From positions 6,185,001 through 6,249,000 of the forward strand of contig WPIO01000014.1 in the NCBI GenBank assembly GCA_009760855.2: DNA of 64,000 nt. Direction: 5' to 3'. This DNA is from Cristatella mucedo. Lineage: Eukaryota; Bryozoa; Phylactolaemata; Cristatellidae. Made by a program: the position numbers and the translations under genes. How positions within the stretch are numbered: the first letter of the stretch is position 1; each line of letters starts with the position of its first letter. The notes beneath the pieces were generated by a model that did not search any database, was not told the DNA's origin, and was given only the letters and a program-made list of their open reading frames with translations. Positions 54,666-64,000 of the stretch are shown here, piece by piece.

Positions 54666-56039
54666 ACGGCAAAATGTAATTAGAGTTTCACGAATAAGCA
54701 TCGATACTAACATACCTCGGACAAATTTGACGTGATTGAGGCAGCAGCAGCAGTGTCATGGTCAGGTGATTCCTTCAAACAAGGCCAGAAGGCAATGCAA
54801 AAATATGCTTTTTAATAGTAAGTCGGCACACAAATGATTGCAGCTATTGTTACTCGTCGAGCACAAGAATGGAGTAGATACCATATGTATCTCGCATTGC
54901 TTAGCTTCCACAGGGCCCATAGAAATAAAGCAATAGCCTCACAGTTTTTTTCTGTATACAAGCATCTGAAACAATATATACCGATAAAAGACTGACTGCT
55001 TCATAATTTCTAAGAATACAGTATCCATAGCAAGCTATACCAATAGTGCTGCAGTGACTTACTGGTATGTCTACTACAGCAACCAATTAATGCCATATTA
55101 GATGGATAGGGGTCCCCAAAATCAGCCTCATATTCGTACAGTTCCTATGTCTGTCGTATAGTCCTCTGTGCATAGAGTGATTAGCAGAAGACGCACTGCT
55201 GAAAACATACTTTCTTCGGCACAGCTGCTCATACACTGGCCTTGCCATAGGGGGCTGCTTCTGTTGAATGTCAATAGTTCACAAAAGTCACTGTATAAAG
55301 AATCGTTACTTTACAAGAGGAACACCCGGGGAACAAAAACTACCAAACTCTACAGAAGAAAAAGACTTAATGCAATGCCCCCTGACAAGCATACACACTA
55401 TAACTTGAAGTCTCTATTCATGTGGGCAGTGGTCAAGAAAAGGGGTAAATGCACCCATGTAAGTAGAGCAACGAAAATAAATACAAATTAAAAACCAGAG
55501 TAAGGAAGGCTAAACAATTCTATTATAGCCTTGTGAAGTCGTCGAACTCATTTGTGCTTATAAACTGTCGTCCCTCGATTGCAATATATTACCAATACAG
55601 TCCTAGTTTTATAAAATTATTTTCAATAATAATTAAGTGACTTGCACTTATCAAAGTAATTTCTGCTAGTCTTGTTGAGCCTTTCAATAACCAAAAATAG
55701 TTTTCGGCAGCACCCAAAAAAGTCCCACCATCTATTACCTGAGGTAGAGCATGCAATACAATAGTCAACAAAACTCACAAGAGGAAGGTCATTGCGTGTC
55801 AGTATTATGTAGTATGATAAGAGAGCAAGATAGAAAAGAGGTCTTTCAAACAATCAAAATATGGAGGGCTGACTGACCCACTATCTGCAAGGTGCAATCC
55901 TTACACCACAATGCATAAGTCATGCCTGGGTGTAGACATATACTTGCACACAGCTTACATAAGACTTATATCAAGTACCCTGTGGCACAAAAATGCAACT
56001 TATTTTACCCTGTATAAGCCTCCCGTTTTATCCAAAATG

Positions 56040-56300
56040 TGAGGTCGAATAATGGAGAGGAGGCTTATAAATGGGAGGTTACTTTTTTGCTTTAATATTG
56101 CGCTAAACAACGTACTTGCTTTGAATGCCACCCAACAAAGATTACCTGGTCGCCAAAATGTGTTAAATGAGCTTGTTTATCGAGGAGTTTCAAGAAGTTG
56201 GCATTTTAAATGCAAAGATGGACCGGAAGATGATACAGTCTATGAAGAGAGTGACAACAAGCATGCTAGTTTCCACGACATTTCAAGCGTGTGATATGAC
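56040..56300 (+). mobile_element. Possible DNA transposon remnant (pogo-like C-terminus)
   Basis: An open frame at 56052-56294 ends VLNELVYRGVSRSWHFKCKD, then GPEDDTVYEESD. A short run of hydrophobic residues followed by GPEDD and an acidic end is common at the C-terminus of pogo-like transposases. RLPGRQ a few residues earlier could be from their central region, joined by a deletion. The flank has AGCCTCCCGTTTTATCC at 56018 and GAGGCTTATAAATGGGAGG at 56060. This is a pattern match from memory. Confidence 0.35.
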
Positions 56301-56511
56301 CGAGGAAGTTGTCTAAAAGAACCGAAAAATTGTCATAATAATATATTTGCATAACGCCTAATAGAAGTTAATCTCTTCTAGGCACTTCACATCTGCTGCA
56401 AAGGAAGCATAATCAAATGGTTACTGGTAACATGTACAATGTCAACAAGCATAACATGGTTAGAAGTGGCACGAAGAGGGTCAACACTCGGTTAATGTTT
56501 TTTCTTGACAA

Positions 56512-56669
56512 GCCACGATGGCACATTAGGTAAGGCGGTAGCTTTCCACGACCTGGGTCCCGAGGTCGTAGGTTTGAATCCTGCGGTGGGCGATCCATTA
56601 TTGCCACTGCAAGCGGGTGTCTTCACGGCTCTTCTGTTGCTATACAAAAGAGGCTGTTATATCAGCTAG
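56512..56669 (+). mobile_element. tRNA-derived SINE inserted in a LINE
   Basis: Full-length copy, GCCACGATGGCACATTAGG to ATCAGCTAG, followed by a T run. Confidence 0.9.
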
Positions 56670-56702
56670 TATTTTTTTATGTAAATCGGTTAGTGGCAGC
56701 AT

Positions 56703-56826
56703 GCCGTGATGGCACGATAGGTATGGCAGTTGGTTGCTTTTCAAGACCTTGGCCCCGAGGTCATGTGCTCGAATCCTGCGGTGGGCGACCCTTTGTTGCC
56801 ACTACAAGTGGTGGTGATAGCCATCA
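56703..56826 (+). mobile_element. tRNA-derived SINE, 3'-truncated, in the same LINE
   Basis: Head and body are present, but the copy stops at GATAGCCATCAAGG and lacks the CTTCTGTCGCTATAC end. LINE sequence resumes immediately. Confidence 0.85.
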
Positions 56827-57124
56827 AGGTGATAAACAGATGTGTTTTAGCTTCTTTTTAAATGGCAACAAATTAGGGGATGTGATGTCAGTCGGAAGTG
56901 AGTTCTAGGCTTGGAAAACATAAACTATGGATTACAATATTTGATGCATCATTATGATGCTTTTACTGCAAGATAGTAAAATGGAGCAACAGAAGCTAGA
57001 GTTGGAGGCCAGGTTAAAAAATCATAAGATAGATACTTGGAGGCCAGGTTAAAAAAATCACAATATAGGTAGAACACAGTATACAATAATAAAAGAATGA
57101 CAAAAAAGACAAAAAATAAGATTT

Positions 57125-57680
57125 TCAAAGATCTAGACACTCGCTTCGGCTAAAAAGGAAGCATGCCAACTTAGTGATAATAACATACATAAGTGCAGCA
57201 TAAGCAAAAAGTAAATGATTGAATCTGCACATTTCTACCAAGCCAAGAGTAGGAAGAGAGAAAACCCTATACAGATGGAGAATCCCAAGAAATGCTCCGA
57301 TTAGCATTTTCTCCGTGGTCAGCGGACTCCCATAATACACAATACACAGGTTGGGGTGCATGGTCGTGGTAACTGCTAAGCTGCCACCCTTATTGTTATA
57401 GTCATCATCTATGTACACTGGCTTGCTGGCAGCCATTCGAAAATAACACAGGCCCAGCAGCTAATTCTTAGATGATCTGAGTAGCATGAGTAGCAAATCA
57501 AGTCAGACAGACTGAGTAACCACAGCAACATAAGTGTGGATGCAGAATGGTCCGAGAGCCAAGCCAGCAAGCTGTCGCTGGGAGACTCTGCTAAGAAACC
57601 GCCGAGGCATTGCATGAGTAACTTGAAACAGTCTAGCATTCTTCGTCGTAAACCCCATAATCTAAGCATACTTCGACAAC
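57125..57680 (-). other. Unassigned open stretch downstream of the candidate first exon
   Basis: One minus frame begins MAASKPVYIDDDYNNKGGSL and later has a hydrophobic run; another, after a gcttag, reads MGFTTKNARLFQVTHAMPRR and stops after about 50 residues. The frames do not join simply and I recognise no family. It may be a decayed gene or chance. Confidence 0.2.
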
Positions 57681-57829
57681 AATAGGTGTGGTAAGAGCAA
57701 CTAGCAGGGTGATAATAAGAGGCCGGGTGACAGCGAGCGGTTGGTGGATCAATAGAAACCTAGCACTACCGAGTTAACAATTGGAAATAAATTCAATCCA
57801 AATCTAATGATAGGTATAGAGGTTTAAGG

Positions 57830-57992
57830 CTAGCTGATTTAACAGTCTCATTTGTATACCAGCAGAAGGTCCTTACCTGTTATCACAACCCCTTTTTGCT
57901 GCGGGCAATATAGGATCACACGCTGCAGGACTCGGGCCCACGACCTGGCTCGTGAAGAGCAAGCACTTTGCCCTTGGGCTAAGATCCAGGGG
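57830..57992 (-). mobile_element. tRNA-derived SINE, variant head
   Basis: CTAGCTGATTTAACAGTCTC end; head on the minus strand contains CTTAGCCCAAGGGCAAAGTG and B box-like GGGCCCGAGTCC. Confidence 0.85.
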
Positions 57993-58339
57993 CGAACATG
58001 CCCATGCATTAAAATATCTTCTCAGCCAGCGCAGCCGGTAGCAGAGCCCATTCAGCTTCTCCCCATTATCCCACTAGTTCTCGCTCTTTATCTCTTATCG
58101 TGTCCCCTTTTGATCTCTCCACTCGTCTGCAAGAAATATAATATAACATCTACACGACATTTATTGAACGCAAGTGAACTACACTTATCCCCAACGAGCT
58201 TTGCTTAAGGCGGACACGAGCTGATCAGGTCATCCGGTAGGTCTCACCGAGTTGCTACATCTTGGAAAGGGTTCGCAATGGAGCAAAACCCTCAATCGGT
58301 AAAGATCCGGAATAGTTACATCTTAAAAATTAAAAGCAA

Positions 58340-58515
58340 CTTTATGAAATTCGCCTTACCGCGGAGTGTTTCCCACTCACCGTCTGCTGACTACCGTTTG
58401 GTTTCGAGCAGCTGGAGCTCTTTCCACGGCCAGCATGTGCAGTGGATGCGGCCATGACAGCTACTTCCGTTTCCGTAATGCTTTCATAGACATACAGGGA
58501 AGGGTAGCTGATTCT
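58340..58515 (-). other. Candidate first exon and promoter, minus strand
   Basis: An ATG near 58455 reads MAASTAHAGRGKSSSCSKPN, then GSQQT before a gtgagtggg donor. Twenty bases upstream is ACGGAAGTAG, an ETS-type site often close to start codons of housekeeping genes. The frame stays open upstream as well. No family is recognised and no second exon could be assigned. Confidence 0.3.
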
Positions 58516-58839
58516 GAACAGTTCGGATTTAGCGAACGTGTATTCTCTGGACGGCTCGCCACGCAACAGCACGCAACCGCTCATCATTGCATCCCCCGTT
58601 GCACACGTAGTTCCGTTGCAACTAATACTTGTCTACGTTGCGTCTCCACTATCTCCTGGGTCCGCTCGGCTCGTTCCTGCTTATCAGAAACAGCTAATCA
58701 AAGGCGGGTTTATGAAGCGCTGCTTCGTACCGGGTTGAACCTAAGCTACAGAAACCGCTAATCAAAGGATGGCCAACGTGCCGCACCCGAGAGCAGGCCT
58801 GCACGCAGGCCACAAACAGCTTCATTTATAGCACACATT

Positions 58840-59000
58840 TTAGCTGATTAAACAGCCTCATTTGTATAACGACATACGAGCCTAAAGGGCTATCACCATC
58901 GATTGCAGTGGAAAAATACAAGATCGGGCACTTCAGGACTTGATCCCACGATCTGAGTCGTGAAGAGGGAGCACCTTAGCTCCTGAGCTAAGATTCAGGA
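58840..59000 (-). mobile_element. tRNA-derived SINE, variant head
   Basis: TTAGCTGATTAAACAGCCTC end; head contains CTTAGCTCAGGAGCTAAGGT on the minus strand. Confidence 0.85.
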
Positions 59001-59859
59001 CATCCCTACCTCTACGGTCTATGTATGGATCGCCAGGCTAGCTAATTTTTGGAACCTGTTTATATGGCCTGCGGCTTCTGCTGTTATAATTAGCGAAGCG
59101 CTTTGCCAATAGTTGAGCCATTGACACAGCGTAGCGTCAGGCCACTAATACATATTATATTTCTTGTCGTCTGCTATGATTCAGCGAGCTCTCGTATAAG
59201 TACGCATTGGGAGTAATAAAAGAAGAATCTCGTTTACCGCTCACGTTCGCCGCTGTTTCTCCGCGACACTCCTACAAGACCTGCAGCCGCCGGAGCCACT
59301 GTTATAAACAAATGCAAGAGAATTGGTGCATAGCAAAACAAGTCTGTCATTGAACATTGAACATGAGGGCGCAGTGGCTGTGGTAGGATCATTTAGAAAG
59401 CTTGAATCGGGCAAGAAAGGCACACGAGCCAGCCACGACATCTCTGACTGTTGCGTCAGCCAGACCTCTGCAGTAAAGGCTGATCGATGATGGCCAACCT
59501 GTCCATCTCGGCCCCGAGTCAGTCTGAGAATGTAGTATCAACCCTCTTTTTGAGGCTTGAGTGTGACGCGAGAGTGCTCGTCGGCCGACGGTTAAGGGTG
59601 CTAATTTTTTACTGCAACGGGCCACGGTGTCAAGGCCAAATCGTCATAACCATACCATCGTCGTGGCTGGCATGAATTTATTACACGGATGAATGGGTTG
59701 ATTGGCCTTTCGTCGCCATTAGCAGGGCTAGCATTTTTTCGACTAGTTACGGGTTCAGTCCGTAATAAAACCCGTTTATTTCAAGACATTCTACTGCAAT
59801 ATTTTTAAAACAACATTCGTTATTTATAAGTACATTTTTTAATTTAAAAACAGGTGAAA

Positions 59860-59998
59860 AAATCGCAGTTTTTGGGGTTCCGGAAGGAATTAATAGCATT
59901 TCCATTCATTTCAATGGAGAAATTGATTCAACAAACGATTAATTTGAGTCACGAGCTCCGGCACGGAATGAATTGAGCTCGTAAGCCGAGGTACCGCC
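59860..59998 (-). mobile_element. End of a Tc1/mariner-superfamily element
   Basis: On the minus strand the sequence starts GGCGGTACCTCGGCTTACGA and continues with GTGACTCAAATTAATCGTTT, then CCATTGAAATGAATGGAAAT. Non-autonomous elements in many animals open with CAGTGGTACCTCG and run through a similar GAGCTCGTAA-type and CCATT-AAA-AATG block. Only one end was found. Confidence 0.55.
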
Positions 59999-59999
59999 G

Positions 60000-60900
60000 T
60001 ATTGTTAAACCGCTACTAACACAGCAGGAGATTACAATCAACGTCAGTGGCGCCACTGATGTCTACTCTGTAGGGGTCGTCTCCAGCTTAACGCCCGGAA
60101 GGTTGACGAGCGCGTACGAGGTGCAGCAAGCACCGATAGCAAAAGGAGTCACTGACCTCTCTACAAGATGTAATTGATCAAATTCATGGGCAGTACACGT
60201 CTGCAAGCCGGAGACGGACGACACGTCCACTCGCGACTCCGGGAGCTGATCAAGAGAGTGGCGGGAAAAGATTGCATCACTGGGTGGCCATTCAGGCAAG
60301 CCTTCACCCAATCAGCGGTAGGCTCCAGGCCGCAGAGACGTTATGCACTACTGCCCTGTCAGGCTAGGGCCGGGCAACACGGTGGCGTTGCTACGCCCAC
60401 AACTCCACCAAACGTCTCGCCCTCGCAGGGACCAAGGCGTGGACTTGGCTTCGGAGGGGGGCTAGTTTTTCGGGACGAAAATGACGAAATGGTTAATAAA
60501 AAAACGACATAGCGCTCGCCCGCCAAGTGGGTGTGTCTTGTGGTTTGGCTCTTGTCCACTCGTCGTCGCTCAAAGTAAGTTCTCAAGACAGATGTCAGAA
60601 CGCTGACGTCTTGAGGGAGGAGGCGCCGTCGGTGAGCTGGAATTCCGCGGACATCAGCAGACTGTGGGGGGGGGAGTCGGCTACGTGCATAAATGCCACG
60701 CATTTCAGCGGACGCAACGGGAGGTCAAGCATCCGGGTCTCAGACCAATCTGTTCACACAATTTATGCCAGTCAAAATGGGTGGATGGAGTCAAGCAGTT
60801 ATCACCCCAATACACGAGTTAGCCTTGCCCAGCATGCGTGACAGGTAGGGCCAGCGAGTAAGTGTAGCGAAGTCTAGTCTAGAGTCGTCGGTTCTTAAAA
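60000..60900. other. GC-rich stretch without recognised gene
   Basis: Several overlapping frames (112 residues plus at 60174, 114 minus at 60703) show no family motifs. High CG content suggests a promoter region or an unrecognised element. Confidence 0.35.
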
Positions 60901-60919
60901 CCTTTCAAACTTAGCGACA

Positions 60920-61165
60920 CTGGGTCCCTGTGATTTTTCCTTCATGTACTTATGCGTGCTGACACTGTGCATGCTGCCACTAACCATATTTGCATGCTGA
61001 CCCTGTGCATGTCACCCCTAACCATATTATTCGTTTTGTTTGTTTTTCAAGCATGATTTTACTTACCATTCAATTGCATTTCCCTTTGCAGCAAATGTAA
61101 AGCGCCTAGAAAGAGATTGAGTTCTCTGAGGGCGCTTTATCAAGTGCATTATTATTATTATTATT
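60920..61165 (+). mobile_element. Main LINE family, 3' UTR and tail
   Basis: UTR, AGAGATTGAGTTCTCTGAGG hairpin and ATT tail, well preserved and 5'-truncated. Confidence 0.93.
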
Positions 61166-61274
61166 CAATTGCATTTCCCTGTTACTTGCAATTCCATTTT
61201 TATTATTATTATTATTATGCAATTGGACATGGTGGACGCGCTCGCTCACGTATGCATGCATCCACGCACTACTA

Positions 61275-61275
61275 C

Positions 61276-61312
<37 letters not shown>
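61275..61312. repeat. (TC)n microsatellite
   Basis: A short CT tract between two LINE fragments. Confidence 0.95.
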
Positions 61313-61459
61313 GAGCTTGGCTTTTCAACTCATTTCTTTCGTTTTAGCACTGCTCCAGGTGCTAATTAACTCGCCAGCTCATCTGTTCGATCCTTCGACG
61401 CCTCCGGGCTCGATATCGTATCTCAAGGGCTCATGAACGCGAAGCTGCTCTTGCTCGCT

Positions 61460-62550
61460 TGAGGATTTACTTCATGAATCCCTCCCAGCCTTCGAGCACC
61501 TCAAATTCTCTCAACTCACTTGCTGCATGCATTGATGACATCCGATCATGGATGGCAGCAAATTTTCTAAAACTAAACGATGATAAAACTAACTTACTAG
61601 TTATGGGCAAACCTAGTGTTATTCAGAAATTGGAAAGGCTGACTTTCAAAATTGGCTCTGCCAGCATATCTCCAGTTGCATCAGCTCGAAATCTAGGTGT
61701 CATATTCCAAAGCGACCTCTCGTTAGACGACCACATCAGCTCCACAGTCAAATCAGCCTATTTTCAGCTTCATAACATTGCTAAAATTAGGGCTTGTTTA
61801 GATAAGGATACCACGTCCAAGTTGGTCCATGCATTCGTGACATCTCGTCTCGACTTCTGCAACTCACTGCTTACTGGCCTACCAGCATGTGCGATCAGGC
61901 GATTGCAGCTGGTGCAAAACTCTGCAGCTAGGCTTGTCTGTCGTGAGCGTCGCAGTTGCCACATTACTCCACTTCTCGCCGACCTGCACTGGTTACCAGT
62001 CAAGCAACGGATTGACTTCAAGGTTTTGTCGCTCACTTTTAGGTCTCTTCATTCTATGGCTCCAGCCTATCTTTCAGAGATACTACCCCATCAGGCAAAG
62101 CATCGTACCACTCGCTTTTCGGAATCCAACAGTCTAGAAATACCTCGTACAAACCTTAAATCCTTTGGAGACCGTGCATTTAGCTCGTATGCTCCCACAG
62201 CCTGGAACTCCCTCCCGACCTGCATCAGAACATCCCCTGACCTGACCACATTTAAAAGAAACTTAAAAACATACCTATTTAGGACAGCATTTAGTGGGTC
62301 CTTGTGATTCGTCCTCGATGTGCTTATGCGTGCTGACACTGTTCATGCTGCCACTAACCACATTTGCATGCTGACCCAGTGCATGTAACCCCTAACCATG
62401 TTATTCATTTTGTTTGTTTTTCAAGCATGATTTTACTTACTATTCTATTGCGTATCACTTTGCAGCAAATGTAAAGCGCCTAGAAAGAGATTAAGTTCTC
62501 TGAGGGCGCTTTATCAAGTGCAATATTATTATTATTATTATTATTATGAA
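61460..62550 (+). mobile_element. Main LINE family, well-preserved 3' copy (282-residue open frame)
   Basis: The frame 61459-62307 is uninterrupted from [20 protein letters not shown] to [12 protein letters not shown]. The UTR, hairpin and (ATT)n tail follow to 62550. It starts just after the catalytic YADD motif and so lacks the catalytic part. Among the copies here it seems one of the least damaged, hence perhaps a recent insertion. Confidence 0.95.
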
Positions 62551-62964
62551 TTCGATTGGCCTTGCACCTGCTCAAACCTCATTTATTTTCGCTGTAAGTT
62601 GCCTAGCTTTGGCTTGACGTTGCGTGGCTAGCTGTAGTGTTAATTCAGAGGCATCCTAGAAGATGATCCACAAAACCTGGATCGGGTACTAAGTACTGCT
62701 TCCAAAGTGCTTGCTTCGGCGGCAGAGTAAATGGATGAGGATTCCCGCTTCCAACCCTTCCTAAGACAAAGTGCAGCCGATCAAATATTAAGCCAGGGGA
62801 GACCACTAGTCCCTCATCACCTAAGAATTAAGCCTTACCTCAATTTTCGCTTTGATGTTATAGGAAATGCATCGGTCGCACCTAGGCACAGCAGCCTGGC
62901 AAGATCAGCCAAGCTTATGGTCTTCCAAACTGCCGCTTGAGTTATCGTCGCAAACAGCACGGAA

Positions 62965-63050
62965 AGCTAGCCGACGAGCAAAACCACCAATTTATTTCAC
63001 TATGCACGGAGGAGGGGAAGCACGACTCTCTTCGCCCCTCTTGCACACCG
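62965..63050. repeat. Short GC-rich dispersed repeat, copy 2
   Basis: AGCTAGCCGACGAGCAAAAC, a TTTATT, GCACGGAGGAGGGGAAGCAC and CTCTTCGCCCCTCTTGCACA correspond to the copy at 40.6 kb. Confidence 0.45.
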
Positions 63051-63244
63051 GAGTGCCGAAACCTCCTTGTCACAACAATCACCAATAGCACGTCCCGACC
63101 GCATCGAGTGTCACAGCTCACTAGTACAACGATCAGGGGCAGTGTTATCAATTAAACGAAACCACAGCAACTTCTCCACTATAGCGATTCGCGTCGGCTT
63201 GTACATCAGATGCCGTGTTCTGGTTGAACGTGTGAGCCTGTAGA

Positions 63245-63485
63245 CTGGCTTCGCTGAGTCATTGTAGAATTATAATACTGTACATACATTTAAACGTCTG
63301 TTACCTCTTGGTATAATATGTTTTTGCCGTCGGGTGGGACTCAGGACCCGTTTCGCTGAGTCGCAGTAGAAATGCAAAACTGTAAATAAATTAATACGTC
63401 TATTACATCTCGGTGCACTACGTTTTTTGTCAAGTGAGCTGTGGTCTCGCTTCGCTAAGCGCGATGGGAAGTCGCAGTGCTGCCG
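63245..63485. repeat. Diverged tandem repeat, about 100-bp unit, two to three copies
   Basis: TTCGCTGAGTC recurs at 63249 and 63350 and, as TTCGCTAAGC, at 63443. Between them matching blocks appear in order: ATACTGTA/AAACTGTA, ACGTCTGTTAC/ACGTCTATTAC, CTCTTGGT/TCTCGGT, ATGTTTTT/ACGTTTTTT. Confidence 0.75.
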
Positions 63486-63939
63486 TGAAGCCATTCACCA
63501 GTCAATAGTCAAGAAAATTACGGTAGTTTATTAACGCAGCCGACAAACAGAACGTGGACCGTATCCAAATACGGACCAAGAACAAGCATAAAACGGTTCC
63601 AATATATAATAGTCCTAAATGACAACTATTGGCTGAGCAAGCCATCATGCATATTAATCTGGCTTTTCTTCCTCCTCACGCTCTGATCAGTCCTGATCAA
63701 TATAAATAAATAAATGAATTATAGCTGTAGCTGGTGTGGCCTTAGCAGGGGTCTATTGGCCTAGGTAGAGCTAATCAGCTGTAGTCTGCAGCTCCACGAA
63801 TAGCCGGTCTCCTGAGTCAGTCGGTGATGCACTGCAGGTCAAGGTGAAATCGTCCGGCACAATGGCTGTGAAGCGGATTCAGCCAACAAAGACCACATGA
63901 CTAACTAATAGGAGTGCGTCCAATGAGCCTGTGGTATTG

Positions 63940-63941
<2 letters not shown>

Positions 63942-63983
<42 letters not shown>

Positions 63984-64000
63984 CGTGTGTGTGTGTGTGT
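63942..64000. repeat. (TA)n-(GC)n-(GT)n compound microsatellite, cut by the window end
   Basis: A TA run to 63978, six bases of GC alternation, then GT units to the last base. Confidence 0.97.

Larger units (their letters stand above)
56335..56930 (-). mobile_element. Main LINE family, split by two SINEs
   Basis: Tail and hairpin (56336-56395) and UTR are interrupted by SINE copies at 56512-56669 and 56703-56826. LINE sequence reappears between them (CGGTTAGTGGCAGCATG) and after them (AGCTTCTTTTTAAATGGCAA). Confidence 0.85.

Noticed and set aside
60174-60703. Overlapping 112- and 114-residue frames in GC-rich DNA
   Set aside because: Long frames on both strands at once are expected from composition; no motif supports either.

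Overview
This window looks like genomic DNA of a multicellular animal, most likely an invertebrate. The reasons are split coding sequence with GT-AG introns of several kilobases, long AT, AC/GT, CT and GATA microsatellites, and a dense litter of non-LTR retrotransposon (LINE) fragments with tRNA-derived SINEs. There is nothing prokaryotic: no operons, CRISPR or ribosome binding sites. I cannot name the species. The LINE protein is of the CR1/L2/Rex kind known from cnidarians, lophotrochozoans, lancelets and fish.

The one clear host gene is the 5' half of a USP5/USP13-type deubiquitinase (isopeptidase T) on the minus strand. Thirteen exons run from the start codon near 35880 down to 2869, and the rest should lie off the left edge. 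Reading phases match across every junction I could test except one gap (between 7557 and 12213), where a short exon is missing from my model. The zinc-finger UBP domain and the catalytic cysteine are both intact.

A second probable host gene is on the minus strand at 43467-43959: the last two exons of a UPF0488 (C8orf33-like) protein. Three further pieces look like broken copies of genes. They are an intronless fragment of dynein intermediate chain (49.9-50.1 kb), a U2 snRNA copy (53.2-53.4 kb, minus), and a relic of an uncharacterised but widespread invertebrate protein family (40.9-42.3 kb).

Most of the rest is repeats. One LINE family supplies over 15 fragments, all 5'-truncated or broken, ending in a conserved hairpin plus an ATT tail. 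The longest open piece is 351 residues (38.87-39.92 kb). A second LINE type has a different tail. About a dozen copies of a tRNA-derived SINE are scattered on both strands. A different SINE at 29.73-29.87 kb carries a tail like that of the main LINE. Several insertions are nested, which gives relative ages: SINEs inside LINEs at 33.1 and 56.5 kb, and a pogo/Tigger-like DNA transposon inside a LINE at 30.98-31.61 kb.

I found no convincing new biological system. The most interesting items are the nested elements, the SINE/LINE shared tail, a near-perfect 71-bp palindrome made of two LINE tails, a SINE lying in open frame with the USP5 catalytic exon, and the gene relics.
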